From: a virus
Virus record (IMG/VR): IMGVR_UViG_3300035661_000312
Coordinates: 1 to 25,372 of that record
DNA length: 25,372 nucleotides
Direction: 5' to 3' (one strand)
Positions 10,201 through 16,684 of the stretch are shown here, in pieces. The translations under genes and the position numbers were made by a program. A model generated the notes under the pieces. That model ran no database searches, was not told the DNA's origin, and was given only the letters and a program-made list of their open reading frames with translations. Each line of letters opens with the position of its first letter. The stretch's first letter is position 1.

Positions 10201-10230
10201 AGTTAGTATGCTAATTAGTTAGTATGCTAA
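10201..10230 (-). repeat. Tandem 14-nt direct repeat at a gene junction
   Basis: The 14-mer agttagtatgctaa (plus strand) occurs at 10201-10214 and again at 10217-10230, and a shortened third unit (tatgctgat) follows. The array covers the last codons and stop of the 284-residue gene and the leader of the beta-helix gene. It looks like a local duplication that extended the spacer. It may mark an insertion junction or affect translation of the downstream gene. Confidence 0.8.
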
Positions 10231-11073
10231 TATGCTGATCATAAAAGGACTAATCCCTGAAACTGTACCCTGCATTGTAATCGGAGTTGGTAGTGTAGAT
10301 TGAGTGTTAATAAAAGAACTTAACGCAATAGAGGAATTATTTATCCAGCCTTGGGCAGCATTAATCAGAATCCCAATGCTATTTGCTGGAAAAGTAGGTG
10401 CTGTTGTTTGCGCGCTACTATTATAAAGTATGGCAATATAATAGTATCCAGGTGCAATTGTTACAGGACTTGGTAAATTTTTAATGCCAATAGTATTGGC
10501 TGTTGTTGCCCAAATAGTTCCATCATTAGCAGTTTCACTTATTTTTGTAATAACACCATTGCTAAAACTATAGAGTGCAATGCCGTTATAATTATCAGCT
10601 GTATATGAACCAGCTACCAGTAAAGAATATTTAAATCCGGTAACAGTAATACTATCAGCTGTATAACATAAGGTAAAAATAGCCCTTCCATCTGTAAGTG
10701 CATAAGAGTCATTAAATTCAGGAGGACACAGTGGTAACATCTTTATTGTTGAACCAAAACTGCTATAGGCTTTTAGTAGTTCAGATTTTACGGGTTCAGT
10801 TTTAAAATCATAACGTGAAGTATAACTACCTGGTTTTTGATAGATACTATCAGGTCTAAGTACTAAAACTACTTTAGCTTGTAATGTATCTTTACTTGTT
10901 TTATTCCATAGATCAACACTTGTCTTATCTACATTAACACCCATAACGTTTAAAGCTTTTGTAAACCAATTGGTTCCAGTATGCTTCCAATTTTTATTAT
11001 CAGGTGTTTGATTAAATGCTAGTAATGGTGTAAGACTAGCTATTAAAATTATAATTAAAAGTTTAGTTCTCAT
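10219..11073 (-). CDS. Signal-peptide protein with a phage receptor-binding-type beta domain
   Basis: The protein has 284 residues. The N-terminus MRTKLLIIILIASLTPLLAFN is a clear Sec signal peptide with cleavage near residue 20. Residues 20-120 are polar and unrecognised (a NWFTKALNVMGVNVDKTSVDLWNKTSKDT stretch suggests a short helical linker). From about 130 to the end is a beta-sandwich with VAGSYTADNYNGIALYSF, ETANDGTIWATTANT and APGYYYIAILYNSSAQT. From memory this sequence style recurs in the receptor-binding tips of phage tail proteins. A tail-tip-type domain behind an export signal is unusual. It lies between the FISUMP gene and the secreted beta-helix gene, and its 3' end is inside the tandem repeat. 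It may be displayed on the host surface or be a modified fibre; the function is unknown. Confidence 0.6.
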   Translation of the reverse strand: MRTKLLIIILIASLTPLLAFNQTPDNKNWKHTGTNWFTKALNVMGVNVDKTSVDLWNKTSKDTLQAKVVLVLRPDSIYQKPGSYTSRYDFKTEPVKSELLKAYSSFGSTIKMLPLCPPEFNDSYALTDGRAIFTLCYTADSITVTGFKYSLLVAGSYTADNYNGIALYSFSNGVITKISETANDGTIWATTANTIGIKNLPSPVTIAPGYYYIAILYNSSAQTTAPTFPANSIGILINAAQGWINNSSIALSSFINTQSTLPTPITMQGTVSGISPFMISILAY

Positions 11074-11097
11074 AATTGTTAAGTGTTAAATTAGTAA

Positions 11098-11772
11098 TTA
11101 TTTATTGTTTATATCATTATTATACCAACAATAACCAGGTGTTGTAAGTGCTGCCCATGCTGTATTATCAGTTACATTAGGTATTAGTGTACCATCGTTA
11201 AATTTAGTTACTGCTATGTTTCCTGTTAACCAAACCTGATTGCCTATTTTAGTTGTACCGTAAATATTTCCATCAATATCGGTTACTGTCATCCCTGCAT
11301 ACCAAGTTTCTGGTGCGTTTAAAAGACAGCGAATAGAATGACCATTTTTCATTGGTGTAGTGCCTACATATCCAGTATTATCAACTCTAAGTCCCGCACC
11401 ATATGCAAACGCACTTCCATATTCTGTTATAGATTTAAAAGATCCTGAATTTAAAATATTATTAAAATAAGGTGTATAATAATAATCTCTAAACCCAGCA
11501 CCTCTACCATTGAATCCCACTTCATTGGTTCCTGTATTTGTTGGATTCCAGTATGTTAATCCAGATTCTTTTAACTTAACAGCTCCAATATCGTATCCAC
11601 CTAAACCAGTAAAAAGAATTTCCCATTCTGTTTTACTCGGCACATGACACCCAATCGGCGCAATACTTCCAACTCCACTACCTCCGTTTTTACTTGCCGC
11701 AGGCCAATTATACAATGCACCATATTTAATTGGTGTAAGTAAATTAAGTTTAGGTGTATATAATATGTTCAT
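11098..11772 (-). CDS. Circularly permuted FISUMP-domain protein, probable receptor-binding tip
   Basis: The protein has 224 residues. It contains both halves of a Fibrobacter-succinogenes major paralogous (FISUMP) domain, common in Bacteroidota surface proteins, but in reversed order. The usual C-terminal half comes first: YGALYNW (17-23), CHVPSKTEW (42-50), a LKESGLTYWN segment (67-76), GFRD (93-96) and HSIRCL (145-150). The usual N-terminal half follows: VTDIDGNIYGTTKIGNQVW (163-181), KFNDGTLIPNVTDNTAWAAL (190-209) and CWYNND (215-220). There is no signal peptide or lipobox. It overlaps the upstream fibre gene by one base (TAATG), so translation is probably coupled and the two may form one fibre. 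FISUMP resembles C-type-lectin-like folds, which fits ligand binding. Domain identity is very secure; the receptor role is inferred. Confidence 0.85.
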   Translation of the reverse strand: MNILYTPKLNLLTPIKYGALYNWPAASKNGGSGVGSIAPIGCHVPSKTEWEILFTGLGGYDIGAVKLKESGLTYWNPTNTGTNEVGFNGRGAGFRDYYYTPYFNNILNSGSFKSITEYGSAFAYGAGLRVDNTGYVGTTPMKNGHSIRCLLNAPETWYAGMTVTDIDGNIYGTTKIGNQVWLTGNIAVTKFNDGTLIPNVTDNTAWAALTTPGYCWYNNDINNK

Positions 11773-12548
11773 TATACTAATTGTATTCGTAATTTACCAG
11801 TTAATCTTGTAGCAGTAGATGCCCCATTCGTAACTAATGTTACTTCATCACCAAGTATAGCATCATTAAAAGCACTAGCTAGTGTAGTAGATTTAGTATT
11901 AGTTGATGATATATTATCTAATCCTGTTATTGCTATATTATTTATGTTAATAGCAATTCCTGTCATATTTTGATCTGATCTAAGTACACAAGATATAATC
12001 TTATATGGAGTAGATGCATCAAGATCTAATATATACGTTTGAACAGTATTACCAGTTATATCTGGATAATCAAATGCTATATCTTGTATGAAATTCATAC
12101 TACCAGGAGTAGGTCCATTAGAAAATATAACATTACCATTAGCATCAGTAGTTAACCATTTAAGTGGTGTTCCATTAATAAAGTTTATACCTCTAGTCAT
12201 AAGATTAGTAACATATAAGTTACCATCTAAATTAACTCTATGCGTAAAAGTAGGGTTAACTGCTTGTAAATAGAAGTATGCAATAAGAGGATCAATAAGT
12301 TTTTTAAGTGAATAAGGATCAGCTGTTACAACTTCTGCTGGTGTAATATTAAGATCAAGTAAACCTTTAACTGCTGTAGGATAAATATAACCTGTTGTAT
12401 TAGCACCAATAGCTGTAGCTAATTCTGCTATAGTTATGTATTTTGCATTAGGATATGAAGTATTATCGACAGGAATACGTAAAGACATTACAATACTAAG
12501 TGCATGTTCTAAATCTTTAATACGTTTGCTATCTATTAAATCAGCCAT
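11772..12548 (-). CDS. Probable tail fibre or fibre-shaft protein
   Basis: This 258-residue protein has no signal peptide or membrane segment. The N-terminus (MADLIDSKRIKDLEHALSIV) is helical and could bind the tail. The middle has HRVNLDGNLYVTNLMTRGI and LKWLTTDANGNVIFSNGP, the kind of repeating short beta segments ('lttdanGnv') seen in trimeric phage fibre shafts. The C-terminal 100 residues are Thr/Ile/Asn-rich beta. It starts 1 nt after the stop of the ring-type gene and overlaps the FISUMP gene by one base. I infer that it is the shaft to which the FISUMP protein attaches. Codon use is like the core genes, unlike the fibre cassettes. The fibre call rests on sequence style and position, not on a named family. 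Confidence 0.55.
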   Translation of the reverse strand: MADLIDSKRIKDLEHALSIVMSLRIPVDNTSYPNAKYITIAELATAIGANTTGYIYPTAVKGLLDLNITPAEVVTADPYSLKKLIDPLIAYFYLQAVNPTFTHRVNLDGNLYVTNLMTRGINFINGTPLKWLTTDANGNVIFSNGPTPGSMNFIQDIAFDYPDITGNTVQTYILDLDASTPYKIISCVLRSDQNMTGIAININNIAITGLDNISSTNTKSTTLASAFNDAILGDEVTLVTNGASTATRLTGKLRIQLV

Positions 12549-12549
12549 A

Positions 12550-13275
12550 TTACGGAGTTGTTATTAGAGTACTTGCTGGAATAAAACCTTGAGTATAAAA
12601 ATAATCATAGTTTTTAATAAATTCACGAGTCATTTCAGAGAATATTCTACGTTCACCTTGATCCATTGTACCAACACTATTTCTAGCTTTCTTCCTAGTC
12701 TTTTCCCATAGAATACCAACATTAGTATATGGATTATTTTTGTCAAGATTAAATATAGAATGTACATATCCATTTTGTAAAAGTCTTATCATAAGAAACC
12801 ATTGTATTGTCATAATAACATGAATGTTATCAATAACTTTAGGCATTACTATACCATATTCATTAACAGTTTCTAATGCTGGCATATAATAATAAAATGT
12901 AGCAATACCACTTTCAACACCAAACGTTATAATACTAGCACCAGCTAAACCTGATTTAATACTATATTTATAACGATGATCAGTAGATATAATTTTATTA
13001 TCTACTTTAGCATTATTTGCAGTATGAGGTTTAAGTGGAATACCATTAATTGTTACACGATCAAGAATCTTTAAACTAATAGGTACAACACATTGATAAT
13101 CAGTAATTGCAACATCAATTTTAACATATTCCATAGCTGGAAGTATATCCATATCAGCTATGCAATCAGCTATTATTAATGGCATATCTGCAATCCAATT
13201 AGTGTTATCTAGTTTTAGATTAAAATCTATTCTAGCTATAACTTCATTTCCTGGTATGTATTGTATAACTCCCAT
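12550..13275 (-). CDS. Conserved crAss-like connector/ring protein
   Basis: The protein has 241 residues. The segment NTNWIADMPLIIADCIADMDILPAMEYVKIDV (about 24-55) has the look of a protein conserved in crAss-like phages near the head-tail interface, followed by beta-rich central parts (YKYSIKSGLAGASIITF, GIATFYYYMPAL). The C-terminal third is helical and charged (LWEKTRKKARNSVG, ERRIFSEMTREFIKNYDYFYTQGF). No signal peptide or membrane span. It begins right after the stop of the 297-residue gene and belongs to a tightly packed group of four connector-type genes. I infer that it forms one ring of the portal-tail stack. Which of the numbered ring proteins of the solved crAss001 virion it matches cannot be told from sequence alone. 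Confidence 0.6.
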   Translation of the reverse strand: MGVIQYIPGNEVIARIDFNLKLDNTNWIADMPLIIADCIADMDILPAMEYVKIDVAITDYQCVVPISLKILDRVTINGIPLKPHTANNAKVDNKIISTDHRYKYSIKSGLAGASIITFGVESGIATFYYYMPALETVNEYGIVMPKVIDNIHVIMTIQWFLMIRLLQNGYVHSIFNLDKNNPYTNVGILWEKTRKKARNSVGTMDQGERRIFSEMTREFIKNYDYFYTQGFIPASTLITTP

Positions 13276-14169
13276 TTATTCAAATTTTAAAGCGTAACTA
13301 GGATCATGTTTTAAAAGTATATTTAGTTTATTAGAAAAACCAAGTTTAGAATTATTAATAATATCTTCACTATCAGTATTATATTCATCTAATACATCAG
13401 ATATTAATCTATTTTTAGTATTGATAAAACTATTAGGATCGAACTTAAAAAATTTAATCAATCTATGTGCATACATAGATATTCTCCAATTAATATAATA
13501 GATATAAGGTTCAGTATGATAAAGAAACCAATGTTTGCCATTAGGTGCTGTTTCTTTATTATAAGGTTCAATACCTTGTTCAATAAGTGTTTTTTTAAAC
13601 TTATTGCTTTCACCCCAATCAATAGATCTATCAGTAGGTAAACCTGTTTCATCAAATTTGCGTTCAATCTTGTCTATACCAATAACACCAATTTTGACTT
13701 CTCCAATTCCTAGATTGAAATCATAACCTCGTAATATAGATTTGCTCATTTCATTATTAATTGCCGTATTAAGATAGTTAAATGATAAATATGGCATTTT
13801 TAAAGACTTATAATAAGCTAAACGATTAGTATTATGGAATAATCGTACATTAGATATAATTAATATACGAACTTTAAAAGCAAGCATTTTATATTTAGGA
13901 TGATCAACATCTGCTTCAATCAGACTACGAACTAAAGATTCTTTATTTTTATCTAATAAATAATCAGTATTTCTATCTGATGTAAGTTCAATATATGAAA
14001 TCAATTGAATAAGATTAGTTTTAAATGAATACTTTTTATGTAATATAGTAATATCAGCAACTGTCATTGCAACTATATCAATAAGTTTATTATTTAAAGC
14101 TAATTCTTTATCATATAAAGCACATGCTTTAGTATCAAATGTATCAAATACTACGTTTATATTTTTCAT
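13276..14169 (-). CDS. Conserved structural-block protein, probable ring/tail component
   Basis: The protein has 297 residues and is mainly helical and charged, with no signal peptide or membrane segment. It has a repeated NxxDFNxG/SxxW-like arrangement only loosely; the most distinctive part is HWFLYHTEPYIYYINWRISMYAH (about 214-237), followed by RLIKFFKFDPNSF. Its start codon overlaps the stop of the upstream ring-type gene by one base (TAATG), which points to coupled translation and a fixed ratio with it. The position among connector genes suggests a virion or assembly role. I do not recognise a named domain. A shorter in-frame start is not suggested by the spacing. Confidence 0.5.
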   Translation of the reverse strand: MKNINVVFDTFDTKACALYDKELALNNKLIDIVAMTVADITILHKKYSFKTNLIQLISYIELTSDRNTDYLLDKNKESLVRSLIEADVDHPKYKMLAFKVRILIISNVRLFHNTNRLAYYKSLKMPYLSFNYLNTAINNEMSKSILRGYDFNLGIGEVKIGVIGIDKIERKFDETGLPTDRSIDWGESNKFKKTLIEQGIEPYNKETAPNGKHWFLYHTEPYIYYINWRISMYAHRLIKFFKFDPNSFINTKNRLISDVLDEYNTDSEDIINNSKLGFSNKLNILLKHDPSYALKFE

Positions 14170-14867
14170 TAGTTATTATCTAGATGTGTAGCTTCAACTT
14201 TATCTTTACTATCTGTAACAGTGAGTTCTCCCTGTAGGAGAGAAAGTTTAATCTGCTGTACCATATCTTGAGTAATAGGAAATTCCCTATCATCATCAAA
14301 AACAAAATCTTTAAATACATCAGGTGTTTGACTAAGTCTGGGATCACTAGGTACTTGTAATACTAAAAGTGTTTTAGGTGCAATAACTGCATCTGTTGGT
14401 GGATTTGCAAGTGGATCAGCAGGAGTTATAATTACATTAGGTAAATTCCAAAGTTGTAATCTATCTTCACTAAAATCATAACTTGGACCAGCACCTACAT
14501 TTGGTAAAATATTAGTAAATTTTCTACTACTGATTTTACGATAGGAATAAGGCACATCACCATCTTCTTCTCCTACATATATAAATGGACAATTAGATGA
14601 ATATCTTAAAGGTCTTGGTATTTTATTAACTGTTTGGTAATAAGGTCTAGCTAAAGTCTTACCATTTATAGTAGTAACAAGTCGTAGTTCAGTAATTAAG
14701 TATGATAATACAAATTCATCATCAATACCATATTTAGTTATGCTACGACTAACAAACATAGCAAACTCTTGAATAACTAATTCTTTAAGTCTTTTCTTAA
14801 ATGGACCATCAGTAGGTCTATTAAGAGCATCTGCTAATTGAGTAACTATATGATTAAGTGTAGCCAT
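14169..14867 (-). CDS. Connector/ring protein of the head-tail interface
   Basis: The protein has 232 residues when started at the inner ATG (MATLNHIVTQLADALNRP...). I prefer this start over the ATG at 14888 because it removes a 20-nt overlap with the upstream gene and leaves one base between stop and start, as elsewhere here. The N-terminal half is helical (FKKRLKELVIQEFAMFVSRSITKYG, then FVLSYLITELRLV); the second half is Pro-rich and extended (PLRYSSNCPFIYVG, LWNLPNVIITPADPLANPP, FVFDDDREFPIT). This helix-then-extended-arm design resembles portal-proximal adaptor or ring proteins of podoviruses, and the opening looks like a conserved crAss-like protein. The arm could reach into neighbouring rings. 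The exact ring number is not assignable. Confidence 0.6.
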   Translation of the reverse strand: MATLNHIVTQLADALNRPTDGPFKKRLKELVIQEFAMFVSRSITKYGIDDEFVLSYLITELRLVTTINGKTLARPYYQTVNKIPRPLRYSSNCPFIYVGEEDGDVPYSYRKISSRKFTNILPNVGAGPSYDFSEDRLQLWNLPNVIITPADPLANPPTDAVIAPKTLLVLQVPSDPRLSQTPDVFKDFVFDDDREFPITQDMVQQIKLSLLQGELTVTDSKDKVEATHLDNN

Positions 14868-14868
14868 A

Positions 14869-15288
14869 TTAATTATTCTTATATGCATTATTTAGATTAC
14901 GTGCTGCTATTTTAGTTTTATTATTTACAACACCAATTAAAAGATTTAATGTTTCATTATTTTTATCTAATTTTTCACCTATTAATTTATGATCTTCTCT
15001 ATTTTCTGTTCGATCTTGTCTTATAGAAAATTCTAATGTAGTTTTATTTGCTTCTAATGCAGTAATTCTGCTATTAATATTAGTCCAAGCAGCACCAATA
15101 GTAACTGTAAAGGTTAGTAAAAGACTAATTACAAGATACACTTGACCAAATGTTATACCAAATTTTGTTTCTTTTTCAGGACTCATAACGGTAAGGAGTT
15201 TACAAATGAGATTATTAGTTTGTTTAATACGAAGTGATAATTCCTTATTCCAATGAGTTATGATATGTTGTATTGCATATTCTCTCAT
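14869..15288 (-). CDS. Single-span membrane protein with C-terminal coiled coil
   Basis: The protein has 139 residues from the ATG at 15288. One strong membrane segment lies at about 46-67 (FGQVYLVISLLLTFTVTIGA), followed by a charged coiled coil (about 70-120: ITALEANKTTLEFSIRQDR, GEKLDKNNETLNLL). The start could also be at residue 35 (ATG at 15186, MSPEKETKFGITF), which would leave a 45-residue N-terminus out; the outer start is kept because it has the AATT-ATG leader shared with other genes and lies 6 nt after the upstream stop. One span plus coiled coil recalls spanins, XhlA-like lysis proteins or membrane anchors used in DNA entry. A membrane protein among connector genes is unusual. No lipobox is visible. 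Function unknown. Confidence 0.5.
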   Translation of the reverse strand: MREYAIQHIITHWNKELSLRIKQTNNLICKLLTVMSPEKETKFGITFGQVYLVISLLLTFTVTIGAAWTNINSRITALEANKTTLEFSIRQDRTENREDHKLIGEKLDKNNETLNLLIGVVNNKTKIAARNLNNAYKNN

Positions 15289-15294
15289 AATTGT

Positions 15295-16623
15295 TTAGCT
15301 TTTAGATGATTGGCTTTGAGCATTAACAGTAGAATATAACTGTGGTTGATTAGTAGCTACAATTTCTTTAACCGCTAATGTTACAAGTTGTGGATGAACA
15401 CTAACATTCATATCAGTTTCAACATTCATATCACTATCCATTATAATAGGTTGTCTTACATAAGTTAATGACACACCATGTATGTTATATCTATTATTAT
15501 GGTAAACACTAATTTTATTACTATTAAGTGTATATATAGGATTAACATCTACACCTAAATAAGGATGATCTAAAAATGCATCAATATCATTTGGTTTTAC
15601 AAGTCTACATATTATAGAATCTAATTCAATAAAAGAACCTTCTGAATAAACAGTTATATCACCAATAATACTAGAATCCCATATTGGAGTTCCTGATTTA
15701 GTTGCTACAAATATATACCCTTCTTCAACATTTTCATATTTACTACCAAACGTTGTAAGATCAATGAATCTTCCAAAATGTATAACTTTATAACTTTTAC
15801 CTTTAATAAGATTAGATGCAGCCAATCTATTAATATTACGAATTTCAACTAATGCGTTAAGTGATATATGTTCAAATATATTAAGATTCTTAATAGCTAT
15901 TAATTTAAAATTAGGAGGAGTTGCAGTATTAACAAATGTAATACCTAATATTTCAAGTTCTGCATCCATTTCGGATATAAGACTATTCTCATCAGTAAAT
16001 GTATATTCATAAGAATCAGTATGATCACATATAAATATTGTTCCTGCATTATTATTTGCAGCACCAAATACTGTAAAATCAACACTACAGGCTTTAATAA
16101 TTTTATATTTTATACCAGCATATACATCAAATACATAATGTGCTGTTGAAGTTGCATATGTTCTATATTTAATAGAAGTATGAGGTATAGTAAATAAATC
16201 ATTTTCAACTATTACTTCACCTGTATAAGCATATTGTTCTGTAATAAATACAGCTAATTGTTCATTTAAATTACCAACTTCTTCAACTTTATATTGCACA
16301 CCTGCTATAAGCATACTTGTACCAGTTGCTACTTCATCATATTTAGGTAATATATAATCATTATAATTACCAAATTGTCCAATATATTCTAATGTATTAA
16401 TAATTAAATAAGGTTCAAGAATATTATAATAATTAGAAATTTCAATATAACTTTCACTATTCATAATACTATGACGAACATCTTCAGCAGTAGTATGAAT
16501 AAGATCCATAATAACTTTATTAAAGATATAATCTTTCTCTTGTGGTAATAATCTACTTAACAATGTAGGATTAAACACTTTAAGTGCTAGATCAATACCA
16601 ATATGAAGTTGTTTGTTTGTCAT
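15295..16623 (-). CDS. Connector/tail protein with inserted repeated beta modules
   Basis: The protein has 442 residues. The ends look like a conserved crAss-like virion protein: LLPQEKDYIFNKVIMDLI (25-42) at the start, and PNDIDAFLDHPYLGVD (344-359) through HPQLVTLAVKEIV near the C-terminus. Between them are three similar stretches: LIAGVQYKVEEVG (about 105-117), YAGIKYKIIKACSVDFTVFGAANNNAGTIFI (168-198) and IKGKSYKVIHFG...FGSKY...GYIFVATKSGTP (273-313). They follow the pattern 'G-x-x-Y-x-[IV]...D-[FL]-T-x-[FI]-G...G-x-[IV]-F', a small beta module common in phage virion proteins. The core therefore seems to carry decorating insertions. It follows the SGNH cassette after a 57-nt gap that holds one of the boundary repeats. 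The head-tail role is inferred from neighbours and conserved ends. Confidence 0.55.
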   Translation of the reverse strand: MTNKQLHIGIDLALKVFNPTLLSRLLPQEKDYIFNKVIMDLIHTTAEDVRHSIMNSESYIEISNYYNILEPYLIINTLEYIGQFGNYNDYILPKYDEVATGTSMLIAGVQYKVEEVGNLNEQLAVFITEQYAYTGEVIVENDLFTIPHTSIKYRTYATSTAHYVFDVYAGIKYKIIKACSVDFTVFGAANNNAGTIFICDHTDSYEYTFTDENSLISEMDAELEILGITFVNTATPPNFKLIAIKNLNIFEHISLNALVEIRNINRLAASNLIKGKSYKVIHFGRFIDLTTFGSKYENVEEGYIFVATKSGTPIWDSSIIGDITVYSEGSFIELDSIICRLVKPNDIDAFLDHPYLGVDVNPIYTLNSNKISVYHNNRYNIHGVSLTYVRQPIIMDSDMNVETDMNVSVHPQLVTLAVKEIVATNQPQLYSTVNAQSQSSKS

Positions 16624-16663
16624 AATGATAGATTGTTTTAATGCTTAATGTTAAAAGATTCAA

Positions 16664-16684
16664 ATTGTTCCAAAGGAGAACTAA
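16664..16684 (-). repeat. 3' boundary repeat, copy 2
   Basis: This stretch includes the TAG stop of the SGNH gene and the following bases, 41 nt before the connector gene. It matches 4752-4772 over 21 nt with two adjacent mismatches. In both places the element is at the 3' end of a receptor cassette and in the leader of the next core gene, so it may be a recombination border or a shared regulatory leader. Confidence 0.7.

Noticed and set aside
11098-11772. Diversity-generating retroelement target, because the FISUMP fold is lectin-like
   Set aside because: No reverse transcriptase, template repeat or adenine-biased variable repeat was visible in the window; one could lie outside it.
14868-14888. 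Upstream start (ATG at 14888) for the 232-residue ring protein
   Set aside because: It would overlap the preceding gene by 20 nt, and the added residues (MHIRIIN) look like translated leader; the inner ATG gives the usual tight spacing.
16681-16683. Stop-codon reassignment (TAG or TGA read as an amino acid), known in some crAss-like phages
   Set aside because: All long genes are intact under the standard code. The single TAG at a gene end is followed seven codons later by TGA, and the protein already ends at the normal end of the LamG-like domain.
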